A stretch of 64,000 nt of DNA from contig CAJNDS010000990.1 in assembly GCA_905221605.1 (NCBI GenBank), positions 567,235 to 631,234 on the forward strand, given 5' to 3'. Origin of the DNA: Symbiodinium natans. Lineage: Eukaryota > Sar > Dinophyceae > Suessiales > Symbiodiniaceae. Both the position numbers and the translations under genes were made by a program. Shown here one piece after another: positions 46,506-56,387 of this stretch. The number at the start of each line of letters is the position of its first letter. Within the stretch, counting starts at the first letter, position 1. The notes under the pieces were generated by a model that saw nothing but the letters and a program-made list of their open reading frames with translations, had not been told where the DNA came from and made no database searches.

Positions 46506-46690
46506 GCTAAAATGCATCAGAGTGCAGTTTCAGGTCACAGGAGCATCGCTGCGGCGATTTTAAGGCCAGAAATCTGCGAGAGGAATCGCAAACTGCATCC
46601 TTTTGCGATTCCTCCCGCAGATTTCTGACCTTGAAATCGCCCGCAGCGATGCTCCTGTGAACCCGAAACTGCACTCTGATGCATTTTAGC
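46506..46690. mobile_element. Long fold-back element, 185 bp
   Basis: The left arm (46506-46592, GCTAAAATGCATCAGAGTGC...) and the right arm (to 46690) are about 95% inverted complements over roughly 87 bp with a loop of about 10 bp. It would form one long hairpin if transcribed. Unrelated to the other MITEs by sequence. Confidence 0.93.
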
Positions 46691-46714
46691 GGTTTGGTGC
46701 TTTCTGGCAATAAA

Positions 46715-47130
46715 GAAACAAAATTCACTTCTCTCTTCTCCTTCCTTCCACTCCACATTCTCTCTTCTCCTCCTCCCACTTCCTCGTCTCTGATTTAAAA
46801 TAAAGTTCCTTCTCTCCACTCCACAACAAGCCCCCCCTTCTTCCAGAAACCAAGTCTCTGCTCCTCTGAATTTCGAATACTAAAATACGAAAGCAAAACA
46901 AGATTCGAGGTGGGTGGAATTTAGAATCTGTCCCTTCTCTCTTCCCACTCACCAATCCGCAAATGGGCTGCGTCCACCCCAACCCCCCGCTCTACAACAA
47001 GAAACAAAAAAGTCTCATGTCCTCTAATTTTCGAATATTGAAATTCTAAAAAAAGAAGGCTTGAAAGGGAATTTAGAATGATTTTTCTTCCCCTTCCTCC
47101 CACTCGACAAGAAGCAAAGGGGGCTTTGAA
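46715..47130 (-). repeat. ~100-bp satellite, inverted orientation
   Basis: Imperfect units recognisable by CACTCCAC, TTCGAATA, CAAGATTCGAGGTGGGTGGA and ATTTAGAAT. They are the reverse complement of the units at 48130-49040. Confidence 0.75.
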
Positions 47131-48020
47131 TTCTTGAAGACCAAATAATGAACGCAAAAAAACAGTCTTGTCACAGCACGTTCTAGAGCAATGGGGGAGG
47201 CTACCTAAGGCCATTTGGGGAACAGGGAAAATGATTTCCCTGTGGGCAGCCTCACACAATAGCATCGGCAGTGCACGAAATGCATCTTCCCAGGTGTTCC
47301 CCAACATTAGAAAGGTGGTTTGAATCTTGCTCTCCCTGCGCATCACTGCATCAGGTTCCTTTGAACTCCAGGCTCTGAAGGGTTATGTGTTGCTCAAGCA
47401 GGCCATCCGTTCACAGGACAGGACCCGAAGGTTTGAAACATCGGTCTGCCCCTAAAAATTCACTAACCCCCGAGGTTTGTCAGTTTGAAGATGGGAGGCC
47501 CACATTATGTTTGCGTGCCAAATCTCAAGGATCTCCAGGGAAAAGTGCTTTGATTCATCAGAGCCATCGGGTTACAGCCAAGCAAGCGGGAAAGAGTTGT
47601 GCCGCCGCCGGAGATGCTTCTTGGCAAGCCAATTTGAGAAAGGTTCAAGGGATTGTGGATCCCTTCTAGCAAACTTGGTAAACCTCCAAATGAAACTGGG
47701 TCCATAAATCGTGCTAATGCTGGGTTGAACCCAGTTCGAACCCCTCCGTCGGACCTTCCGCACCGGCCCGGGCGGAGCAAAGCAATGCAGCCAGTCAATC
47801 TTACCATTGCCCTGCTTCTAACAGATGAGCAGCACCACTTCGCTTTTGGATGCACTGCTGCACATGCCCGAGAAGCGGCAGCATGTCGCATTGGAAATTC
47901 CAATGGAAGACTCTTGATGCCATTTGGCAGCCACACGCGACCGGGTTTTCTGACAAACCTTGTGCTTGTTCCAATCATCGAATTGGTTGTTAAAGAGGTT
48001 TGAACTCTTTTCCTTTGAAA
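47131..48020. other. Unique sequence between inverted satellite blocks
   Basis: A plus-strand frame at 47653-48003 (116 residues) contains QPVNLTIALLLTDEQHHFAFG and ends just at the repeat border. No family recognised and no splice evidence, so I do not call it. Confidence 0.3.
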
Positions 48021-48125
48021 ATGGAGTTCAACCTGGGTTCAACTTGGATTCGAATCAATTGAAGGGTTGAACTTGGGTTGACAAGGTTGAACCTGGGCTT
48101 TATTTGAAAACTAGGTTGAATTAAA
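48021..48125. repeat. GGTTGAAC-type short repeat
   Basis: Imperfect units of GTTGAACTTGG/GTTCAACCTGG in both orientations. It is a degenerate version of the array at 49085-49237. Confidence 0.8.
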
Positions 48126-48129
48126 GCAA

Positions 48130-49040
48130 AAAGAGAAGAAGAGAATTTATTCTAAATTCCACCTCCTCGAATATTCTTTTGTTTTTCGTATTTCATTTTT
48201 CGAAAACTTAGAGGAGAAGGGAGAAGGGAATTTATTCTAAGTTCGACTTTGTTTTTGTATTCTCTTATTTGAAAATCAGTTGTTTCTAAAAGTAAAGAGC
48301 GGGGGAGTTGGAGGGGCGCAGCTTTCCACATTTTGCCTGTTGTGAATTGGAAAGAGGGGAAGAAGAGAGAAAGGACTTTAGTTTAAATTTCACCCCCGCA
48401 AATCTTGTTTTGTTTTTGTGTTTCATTGTTCAAAACTTAGAGAAGTAGAGACGACAGCCCCCCCATTTTGCCTGTTGTGAATTGGAAAGAGGGGAGAAGA
48501 GAGAAAGAACTTTAGTTTAAATTCCACCACCCTTAAATCTTGTTTTGTTTTTGTATTTCATTGTTCAAAACTTAGAGGAGTCGAGACGAGACTGTTTTTG
48601 TTTTAAGAAGTAAAGAGAGGGGGCTTAAAATGGGGCTTAAAGGGGGAGCTTCAGGGGGGCCTTAAGGAGGGCTTAAGGGGGGGCTTAAGGGGGGCTTAAG
48701 GGGGGGTTTCAGGGGGGGCTTAAAGGGGGGCTTGAAGGGGCTTAAAGGGGGCGTAAAGGGAGGCTTGAAGGGGGCCTTGAAGAGGGCTTAAAGGGGGTCT
48801 TAAGGGGGGGGGGCTGAAAGAAGATGAGAGAAGGGATTTACTCTAAATTCCACCCCCCTCGAATCTTGTTTTATTTTTTGGATTTCATTATTCGAAGCCA
48901 GAGAAGTGAGACTTTAAACATTACCTTCTCTTCAAGAAGAGAGAGAAGGAAATTTAGTCTAAATTCCGCCCCCTTCAAATCTTGTTTTATTTTTCTATTT
49001 GTTTTTTAGATTTCATTATTCGAAATTTGAGAAGTGAGGG
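48130..49040 (+). repeat. ~100-bp satellite with embedded G-rich minisatellite
   Basis: At least five units with TCTAAATTCCACC, CTTGTTTTGTTTTTG, ATTTCATT and GAAACTTAGAG-type segments (about 48130, 48350, 48480, 48820, 48940). Between units, 48610-48815 is a G-rich array of GGGGGGCTTAAG-type units. Matching units lie in inverted orientation at 46715-47130. Confidence 0.82.
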
Positions 49041-49084
49041 GGGTCTTAAGGGGGAGGCTTGTCGGGGGTTTAAAGGGGGGCTCA

Positions 49085-49237
49085 AAGGTCGAACCTGGGT
49101 TGAACCTGGGTTGAACCCGGATTCAACCCAGGTTGAACCCAGGTTGAACCTGGATTCTGACCCGGGTTCTGAACCCGGGTTGAACCCAGGTTGAACCTGG
49201 GTTGAACCTGGGTTGAACCCAGGTTGCACCTGGGTTG
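49085..49237. repeat. (GGTTGAACCT)n array
   Basis: Ten-base units GGTTGAACCT; the joint AACCTGGGTT and its complement AACCCAGGTT both occur, so the array is internally self-complementary. Both LINE copies inserted in or next to this type of sequence. Confidence 0.9.
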
Positions 49238-49673
49238 GTACCATCCTCGCTACCGGAGCGGAACCCTGACCGCCTCCCTCTGACAGCCTGCACAAAGTGC
49301 ACCAAAGGCCTTGAGGGACCTTTTGTCAGGAGGTTCCTAACCTCTCTTGAGGTACCAGCCTCTGGTAGCATCCCGAAGAGGATGCAAGCTGTGGTTCATC
49401 CTCGCTGCCAGAGATCACCCCGGGCCCCTTCTCTCACGGTTGCAAACCCCTGCACCAGCAACCTGAGGAGCTTTTGCCAGGAGGTTTCTTTCCTCTCATG
49501 AGGTACAACCTCTGGTAGCATCCCAAAGAGGATGGTAGCTTAGGAGGAGGTGGTTTCCTCCCCTGTACATTAGGGCCAAGAGGGCCATCAGTGGTGCCAG
49601 TACAGAGGCACGGTTTTCACAACCCAAACACCAAGACGGTGGATCGCATTTGTTCGCTCAACTCGGAAAAAAA
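49238..49673 (+). mobile_element. 5'-truncated LINE copy (3' UTR only)
   Basis: Contains only the 3' UTR of the LINE at 49818-56828, matching 56388-56828 with moderate divergence, and ends in seven A. It is flanked by perfect 14-bp duplications TTGCACCTGGGTTG at 49224-49237 and 49674-49687. This is a typical aborted target-primed reverse transcription product. Confidence 0.93.
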
Positions 49674-49739
49674 TTGCACCTGGGTTGAACCCAGGTTGAA
49701 CCCAGGTTAAACCCAGGTTCTCGATGTTGTTGTTCCCAC

Positions 49740-49803
49740 CCCCCCGCCCCCCCCCCCGCCCCCCCCCGGAGGGCCGGGAGTTCGAACCTGGGTTGAACCC
49801 AGG
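49740..49803. repeat. C-run and GTTGAACC repeat before the LINE
   Basis: C-rich stretch with two C runs (about 49738-49768), then CCGGGAGTTCGAACCTGGGTT-like repeat units leading to the LINE target site. Confidence 0.7.
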
Positions 49804-49817
49804 TTCGAACCCCCCCC
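49804..49817. repeat. Target-site duplication, left
   Basis: TTCGAACCCCCCCC, repeated exactly at 56829-56842 after the A-tail of the LINE. Confidence 0.9.
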
Positions 49818-49827
49818 TTGGCTCAAG
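49818..49827 (+). other. Relict of dinoflagellate spliced leader
   Basis: TTGGCTCAAG equals the last ten bases of the conserved dinoflagellate spliced leader and is the first sequence after the target-site duplication. Spliced-leader remnants at the 5' end of a retroposed copy show that the copied RNA had been trans-spliced. Confidence 0.8.
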
Positions 49828-49931
49828 TTTTCGGCCCAAGGAGTAGCCTGAGGGAAGTTTCGGAGGTCTCAGCCTTCCTAGCCTGGTAGCCAGCCTAGGA
49901 CAGTTTGCCCAGAGGTGCCTTCCTCTTAGCC

Positions 49932-50809
49932 ATGGCCCCCCGCGAGTACATCTGTTGCAGTGGCAAAGGCTGCACAGGATGGATTTGGGCGGACAAGGCT
50001 CAGCCGCACATGCACTGCAAGAAATGCAGAACGCCCTGGGCAAACAGCATTCGAAAGGCGAGACAGAACTGGAGCCAGTGGAAGCCACAATGGCCCACAG
50101 TGGCTGAGGCAGCTTACTGGCAGCCGCCAAAGAAGCCCAAGCCTCCGAAGACACCACTGCCGAACAAGGTCCTGCAAGCCCTTGGAGTGGCATGGGACAA
50201 TGTGCCTGAAGAGGTGCAAAAGAACCTCCAGGAGGCAGGGTACAGACCACCCAAGGCACAGGTCAAGGAAGAGGTGGACACAGACCTGTGCCAGAAGCAT
50301 GAAGCCGCCCTGCCGGAGGAGGTCAAAGCCACCTGAAAGGCCTCAAGGCCAGCCAGGAGGTGACGCCCTCCCAAGCTGCAAGCCAGGCCAGCCAGAGCTG
50401 GCAAAGCGCAGCTGGCAAGCTCAAGCACATTGCTGATCAAAAGATTGGCCTGCAGAAGCGCATCGACATGGCGAAGGAGTCATTAAGGCAGCTTTTACAA
50501 GAAATGATTGTGCTGAATGAGCAAGCTGAGAGGGCACAGAAGGCAGTCGAGGCAAGCTCAGGCCTACTCAAAGAGAAAGTCTTCTGCGAATCCGCTGCGG
50601 ACATGGAGGTCGACAGCATCCTCCATGAACTGGGGGTAAGCCTCAATGAGGAGCAAGAGAAGAAACTCCATGAGATTAAAGCGGAGCGAGAAGCAAAGAG
50701 GCGTCGCACACAGGAGGGCCCCACCCCTCCGGGCCTTGAGGAGCACACCCAGGAGGGGATGCCTCCCGGCAATGCCAATGCCCCGCCGGGGTTGGGCCCG
50801 GTGGCCTAG
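49932..50809 (+). pseudogene. LINE ORF1: zinc ribbon and coiled coil, frameshifted
   Basis: Two pieces in different frames form one protein. The first (from the ATG at 49932, MAPREYICC..., to 50336) has Cys pairs in CSGKGCTGW and CKKCRTPW, a zinc-ribbon-like pattern. The second (about 50333-50809) has a long predicted coiled coil (HIADQKIGLQKRIDMAKESL to ~ESAADMEVDS), then a basic KAEREAKRRR and a Pro/Gly-rich tail. The frames switch near 50330, where one base gained or lost explains the stop. LINE ORF1 proteins of this kind bind the element RNA and chaperone it. The upstream ATG at 49905 in the same frame is possible, but 49932 fits the conserved start better. Confidence 0.78.
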
Positions 50810-50818
50810 GGACTCGGC

Positions 50819-53800
50819 GTGTGGGGCCTGGAGCCCCAAAGCAAGGGCCCCACAGAGCCAATGTGCGACCCCAGCCCAGGGCTGGAACACATGCTGCGAA
50901 CTGCCCAGCAGGTCCTGGTTGCATGTGCTGAATACTACAAGCGAGGTGCTCACATCAATCTACATGGGAAAAGATTGAGGGAGACCTTGGGGAAACAACT
51001 TACTGCAGATAGCAGTGGTTGTGAGCCAGGCTGGCAGAAGCCCAGCCACTTTTGTCGGCCCGGAAAGGAGTCGCCAGAAAGCGTTCCGATCACAGGACCA
51101 AAGTTTTTCAAGCTGGACCTTACAGATGATGAGGCACCAGCAGACGACGAGCAAATGAAGCCACTGTGGGAGGTGAACCCTGATGGAAACCCTCTGGTTA
51201 CCCCAGGCCCCCCCCCACCACAATGGCATGATGAAGCCCAGAAGGTGAAACCTTCCCCCTGCAGCCCAGAAGAATTGGGTTCGGAGCTGACATGGCAGGA
51301 GGTGGTTAGCCTCCTGGAAGACCAAGCGAGCCCCTTCCAGGAGAAGGAAGCCACCCTTCTAAGCTTCATCGAAGCCCAAGAGGAGGTGATGGCGGAGGAC
51401 TCCCTGGCCTGGGGTTGGTGCAGGATGGTCCTGCAAGCCCTAGAGCAAGGAGGGGATGTCACCGGGAAAGCCATCCAACAGGCAAAGGAGGTGATAACCT
51501 CTGAGCTCCCTAAGAGTGAGACGCCCCTGCCACCGAAACAGGTGCTGGGCCAGCAGGAACGAGAGGAAGACCTTGCGCATGGCGAGGGCACCGACTCAGA
51601 AGCGCCCAGCCATGAGAAGGTTAAACCTTCCGCCTGGCCTGACCAGTATCTCAGCATCGTGAGCGCCAATGTCACCAGTTTCAACAACGGGGCGTTGGAG
51701 TGGGTAACCTCCTCCAAAGCCAAGGTGGTGTGTCTGCAGGAAACCCACCTCACACCGGAACTGCTGCATGGAAGGCGAGCCACACTGCAATCCCTAGGAT
51801 GGGATCTCTATGCTGAGCCGGCCTCCCTGTCGGACAAGGGCACAAGGTTGGGGGGCACTGCTTGTGCCTTTCCCAAAAATAGCGGCGTGTGGCAAAAAGC
51901 CACCTACCAATGCAAAGGGGCGGGCTACACAGCCGTGGGTCTGAGACAAAGACGGTGGGACTACACGATTGTGTCCCTCTACGTGAGGGACACGGAAGGC
52001 CTGAATGGTCCCACAAATGCAGAGGTGCTATCCTCTCTGGTGGCGTTCGTAAGAACCCTCCCAGAGCCCTGGATCATCTTGGGGGACTGGAACCTGGACC
52101 CGACTGAAGTTCAGGACACAGCGCTGATTCAGGTGATGAGGGGGAGAATGATAGCCACTGGAGAAGCTACTTGCAACCATGGGGCGGAGCTGGATTTTGG
52201 GGTAGTGAGTAGGAGCCTGGAAGCCCTGGTGGAGTTGTCTGCTACCTGGGCAGTCCCGTGGAAACCACATGCAGCCTTGCACCTCAAAGTCAAGGACGGT
52301 GCCAGCGAATGGAAATCCTGGAAACTTCCCCAGTTCCCGAAACTCACAGCAGACCTCAAAAACCAGGAATGGCACGAGGTCCAACCCTCCCATTTCGCCA
52401 TAATGGACAGGACCTGTGCCCACGAAGACCAGAGCACCTGGCAGCTGGCGACCTGGGCGGCCAGCCTGGAGCACTGCCACGAAGCTCCGAGGACTGGCAG
52501 AGGGTGGTGTGTGCAGGCCCAATGGGGACCCTTAGTCTTGCAGCGCCCTTCCACTGCCCCCAAAGGCTCTGAAGTGGGCTGGTGGGCACGCATAGCCAGA
52601 ATCCTGGAAGAGGTGCCAGCCTCCCAGCAGCACCTGCCGGACCTAGGCACTCTCCAAGCCTGCCAAGACATTGCTGAAGGTACTGCCTTCCTCACAGAAT
52701 TGTACCGGCAATGTTCAGAAACAGCACCACAGTGGCGGTCCTTGAGTGTTGTGGCCAGACACAAGGAGGCGGCCCTCCAAATGCAGAGAGCCAAGGAGCA
52801 GCAGGCCCAGTACAAGGACTGGCTCCAAGCGGGATTAGCGAAGGGGATGAGACCTCTCTACAGTTCTCTCAAGAAGAGTGAGAGAGTCCAGCGCCCAGGT
52901 GCCAGGAGGAAGCAATGGGTCGCTATTTGGGGAGAGGTAGAAATTTCCCCCCCGATCGGCCAGACCCTACTGGATGCTGCCAAGTCCTCCCCGCTGTTTA
53001 AAATAACAGCAGACGTGCTTGAGGCCATCCTCAAGAATGTCACAGACAAAGCAGGAGGTCTTGATGGGCTCACCTATGCTGCCCTCAAAAACCTCCCTGG
53101 GCCGGCCTATGAGCAGCTCACCCAAGCCCTGAACTTGGCTGAGGCCACAGGAGTGGCGCCACAGCATTGGCAGGCGCACCATGTGGCCCTCCTGCCCAAA
53201 AATGCTGACATAGAAAGGCCCATAACCCTCACATCCATCACCTATCGGCTTTGGTGCTTCTGCAGAGCACAGGTCGTCAAGAAGTGGATGCGAGAAACTG
53301 CAGAGCAGTTCCCATGGGATAAAGCCTCCCCGGGTAACACTTGTCTAGAAACAGGCATGCAGAGACTCCTGAGAGGAGAGGTTAGCCGCGCAGCTAACAA
53401 GCATGCCTGTGCGGTCCTCCTGGACCTGCGCACTTTCTATGACAGTGTTAATTGGACCAAATTGGAGGAGCGGATAGTGGCGACCGGCTTTCCGCCAGCT
53501 ATAGCCCTCCTGGTCATGCAAGTCTACCGGGGAACGAGATATCTCGTGGCAGAGGATCTCCTTTCGGAGGGGATCCTCCCTGCGAGGGGCATCCTAGCAG
53601 CGTGCCCGTTCGCAACAATGATGGCCAGGGTTTACCTCCAGCCAATAATGCAAGAAGCCGCTCAGCTCCGCAGTATCATCGCCTTAGACACCTGGGTGGA
53701 TGACATCGGAGCGGATTTCGAAGCACGATATCCTGAGCAGGCAGCGTTTGCGGTTTATGAAGGTTACAAAACCCTTCGCCGGCTTCTGGAAGGTAGCGAC

Positions 53801-54595
53801 CTCCGTTTGTCCCTCAAGAAAACAGGCTTCCTGTGCACCACTGCAGAAGCCAGAAAGGAGCTACAGAAGCTGCGCAAAGATGGGGACCCGGCTATCTTTG
53901 ATAGCATGAAGGATTTAGGCCTGGACTGTGCCCTGGGTCGGGTCCGGAGGGTCAAGGTGCAAAGAGCCCGCAGGCACAAAGCGGGCCAACGGCAGAAGAA
54001 GTTGAAACAACTGAGAGTCCCGGGTGTGCCGGCCAAGGTTCGCCTCTTCAGAGGAGGGGTTGCCTCCGTCCTTACTTGGGGCCACCAAGCCCAGGGAATG
54101 CCGCCCACACGGAGACAGAAGCTCCGGATTGCCTTGGCTGAGCAGTGTGGCAGACAGAAAATGGGCAACCTAGAGGTGGCCCTGTCCTCCGTGGGGGATA
54201 GGTACCAAGACCCGGGCCGCACCATGATGGTCCAGCAAGTTGAGGCCTGGTTCCAGCTTAAGAAGCGCTGGGTAGGTAAGGAAGAGCTGCTGGAGAGAAC
54301 ATGGGGCCTCACCGTCCAAAGGCTGGAAGAGGCCAGCAGCAGGTGGCAAATGGTCAGGGGCCCGTTGGCAGCCACGGTTGCGTACCTGCTTGACATGGGT
54401 TGGCAGCCTAGAGGCAGTGATGAATGGTTAGACACCCACGGCACCAAGCACACCATACAGGCTGGCGCGGAAGAGCGGCGCTTGGCAATGGTGGCCTCTG
54501 ACGGGTTGTTAGCCTTGCGGTGGGCAAAAGGTGGCTGCCAGATGAGGCGTAGCAACAGAATGACATTCTCCGTTCTGAGGGGCTTGGTCCGCTAG
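50819..54595 (+). CDS. LINE ORF2: APE-type endonuclease and reverse transcriptase
   Basis: 1,258 residues, in the same frame as the end of ORF1, separated from it only by the TAG at 50807-50809, so the two may once have been one frame or be linked by reinitiation. Residues 1-270 are a linker. The endonuclease begins at about 277 (LSIVSANVTS), with Glu308 (CLQETHL) and Asp423/Asn425 (LGDWNLDP); the final SDH motif is altered (KPHAAL, His484). RT: ITLTSITYRLW, motif A LLDLRTFYDSVNW (Asp869), AACPFATMMARVY (motif B), motif C WVDD (959-962) in place of the usual YADD/FADD. The C-terminal part up to 1258 leads to a stop at 54595 that cuts off the downstream domains. The active-site residues of RT are intact. 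Confidence 0.93.
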   Translation: MWGLEPQSKGPTEPMCDPSPGLEHMLRTAQQVLVACAEYYKRGAHINLHGKRLRETLGKQLTADSSGCEPGWQKPSHFCRPGKESPESVPITGPKFFKLDLTDDEAPADDEQMKPLWEVNPDGNPLVTPGPPPPQWHDEAQKVKPSPCSPEELGSELTWQEVVSLLEDQASPFQEKEATLLSFIEAQEEVMAEDSLAWGWCRMVLQALEQGGDVTGKAIQQAKEVITSELPKSETPLPPKQVLGQQEREEDLAHGEGTDSEAPSHEKVKPSAWPDQYLSIVSANVTSFNNGALEWVTSSKAKVVCLQETHLTPELLHGRRATLQSLGWDLYAEPASLSDKGTRLGGTACAFPKNSGVWQKATYQCKGAGYTAVGLRQRRWDYTIVSLYVRDTEGLNGPTNAEVLSSLVAFVRTLPEPWIILGDWNLDPTEVQDTALIQVMRGRMIATGEATCNHGAELDFGVVSRSLEALVELSATWAVPWKPHAALHLKVKDGASEWKSWKLPQFPKLTADLKNQEWHEVQPSHFAIMDRTCAHEDQSTWQLATWAASLEHCHEAPRTGRGWCVQAQWGPLVLQRPSTAPKGSEVGWWARIARILEEVPASQQHLPDLGTLQACQDIAEGTAFLTELYRQCSETAPQWRSLSVVARHKEAALQMQRAKEQQAQYKDWLQAGLAKGMRPLYSSLKKSERVQRPGARRKQWVAIWGEVEISPPIGQTLLDAAKSSPLFKITADVLEAILKNVTDKAGGLDGLTYAALKNLPGPAYEQLTQALNLAEATGVAPQHWQAHHVALLPKNADIERPITLTSITYRLWCFCRAQVVKKWMRETAEQFPWDKASPGNTCLETGMQRLLRGEVSRAANKHACAVLLDLRTFYDSVNWTKLEERIVATGFPPAIALLVMQVYRGTRYLVAEDLLSEGILPARGILAACPFATMMARVYLQPIMQEAAQLRSIIALDTWVDDIGADFEARYPEQAAFAVYEGYKTLRRLLEGSDLRLSLKKTGFLCTTAEARKELQKLRKDGDPAIFDSMKDLGLDCALGRVRRVKVQRARRHKAGQRQKKLKQLRVPGVPAKVRLFRGGVASVLTWGHQAQGMPPTRRQKLRIALAEQCGRQKMGNLEVALSSVGDRYQDPGRTMMVQQVEAWFQLKKRWVGKEELLERTWGLTVQRLEEASSRWQMVRGPLAATVAYLLDMGWQPRGSDEWLDTHGTKHTIQAGAEERRLAMVASDGLLALRWAKGGCQMRRSNRMTFSVLRGLVR

Positions 54596-54811
54596 TTCAA
54601 TGATCGTCTCTTCGGCTTCGGCACTGATAGCGTGCTGTCCGTCGAGTTGAACCTCTAACTTGTGCCACAGCTTGGCTTGCTTTCGGTTTCGTGGTTCCAC
54701 AAGGGCATGCTTCTTCCTGGTTTTTTGACCAGTATGCCCTGAAGGTAGTCTGGTTCCCACTGAAGCTGTACAAGTTGCTGGGGTTTGCGTCATGTCGCTA
54801 TCATCTAGCAA
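54509..54811 (-). other. Protein-like frame on the reverse strand inside the LINE
   Basis: Where ORF2 stops (54595) the plus strand loses coding character until about 54830, while the minus strand is open for 100 residues with ordinary composition (KTRRKKHALVEPRNRKQAKL-like basic stretch near the middle, then HKLEVQLDGQHAISAEAEE). This suggests a small inversion or the insertion of a foreign coding piece that split ORF2. Its family was not recognised. Confidence 0.4.
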
Positions 54812-54830
54812 AGACGCGGGAAAGAATTTG

Positions 54831-55327
54831 GGGCCACTGAGGCCGACTTAGACCTCCTCCAGCAAACCTACCAGAAGGAGGTGAACCACCGCATCGCCAC
54901 TGGTATTGCTGCCCCTGAGCTACAGGAGGGAGTCGACTGGACGGTAGGGAGGAAATTGCTGGGGGAGTTCAAGAAAGAAGGTCGAACCACGAAAGCAGCT
55001 GCCTTGAGGTGCGTCTGGCAGGGTGCCTTGGTTTGCAGCCAAAACTCTGCTGTCAAAGTGTGCCCCCGATGCCACGAGGAAGCAGATTGGGAGCATGTCC
55101 TCCTGGATTGTGCCTGGTGGGAGGCCCAAAACTGGGAGTTGCCAACATGGTTCCAAGAAGGCAGGGCCCAAGGCCCGAGATCAGTGTGGACCAGGGGCCT
55201 CCCGCCCAAACCCAAATGGGAGGTACAGCCTCCACAGGAGGACAATCCCATCTTTCTGGGTATATGGGCAAACAAAGAGGCCCTCAATGACCCGGAGCTT
55301 GTGTATGCCAAGAATACGTCCAGGTAG
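54831..55327 (+). pseudogene. LINE ORF2 continuation: zinc-finger segment
   Basis: Back in the ORF2 frame: ATEADLDLLQQTYQKEVNHR, then GVDWTVGRKLL, then CPRCHEEADWEHVLLDC. This is the CxxC...H...C zinc-binding element found between RT and RNase H in many LINEs. The frame ends at a TAG (55325-55327) where the RNase H domain should begin. Confidence 0.8.
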
Positions 55328-56325
55328 GAGCAATCGTAGGCCAAGTCCCTGGACCACAGACGGTTTTTCGGGGGGAGCTGTATGCCGTTCTGCAGCTGGC
55401 CCGTTATACCGAAGGCCCTATTGACACGACACTCGACTGCCTTGGTGTCCCAAAACGAGTCCGCAGCCCAAAGCCGGGCAAGACCCACGGTGACATCTGG
55501 TGGGAGCTGCAAACCACTGATGTCAACCGCCTCAAAATGAAATGGGTTCCATCCCATGTTTCAGAGGAGGAGTTCCTCCGGAAGGTGGGTGCGGAAAACT
55601 CGTGGAGACAGCAGGTCAATGACCTGGCGGACAAGCTGTGTGGGGAAAAAGCGGCCGAGCTGGCCCACCCTGATGTCCGGGCAGCCAGTCAGTACCAGGA
55701 CCATTGCAGCAAAAAAGCACAAGAATTCCTGGCGAGCAGGGCGGAAAAGGTCCTTACTGCCATTGGGGAAAATCAGCACCCAGTGTATAAGGTCTTCCTG
55801 CAGGAAAAGCAGGCTCGCAAGAGCAACGAGGCCACCTCCAGGCCCTGCAAAAAGCGCATTGGCTCCAACATAGGGAGAGGCCACATCACCACCCAACAGG
55901 AATGGTTCCAGGAGCTGGTCCGGACCAAACCTGTGCATGCGTGGGAATGGGAAGGTCTCAACCTCCGGTGTGCTCAGTGTCAACTTAAACTCCTGCACAC
56001 AAAGAACCGCAAAACCTTGGAAGCACTGGCAGCGCACCAATGCACACACCAAGGCAGAGTGACGGTTGAAGGGGTACATGTTACACATGTTTTAAAACTG
56101 CTCGGGAACAGACAACTGTGGGTCTGCGAAGGTTGTGGTGGACAGTTGTCCTTGAAGACTAAAAATGTTTCGCAAAAACTTTCAGTTGCATGCAGTTTTA
56201 AAAAGGACCCCAGGTGCAAGGCGCAGTTTAAGCCCGAGCCAACCAATGCCATCCGCAGCCTCTTTCAGCAGGTGCAAGGGACAGCCCAAGTTGCAGCAAG
56301 CAGACCCCCTGTGCAAAATCCCTGA
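55324..56325 (+). pseudogene. LINE ORF2 C-terminus: RNase H and CxxC region
   Basis: A frame shifted by one relative to the preceding piece. GAIVGQVPG, then FRGELYAVLQLARYTEGP (catalytic Glu), TLDCLGV (possible third Asp) and WVPSHVSEEE...NDLADKL fit RNase H. The first catalytic Asp (normally TDGS or similar) is missing: the earlier frame reads VYAKNTSR up to the join, so a short deletion probably removed it. The C-terminal part (about 55900-56320) has two CxxC pairs (CAQC, CEGC) of unknown role. Confidence 0.78.
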
Positions 56326-56387
56326 AGGCACCGGCAGCTGAAGCAACCTAGGAGGTTGCATCCTCCCAGTGAGGATAAAGTGAAGGT

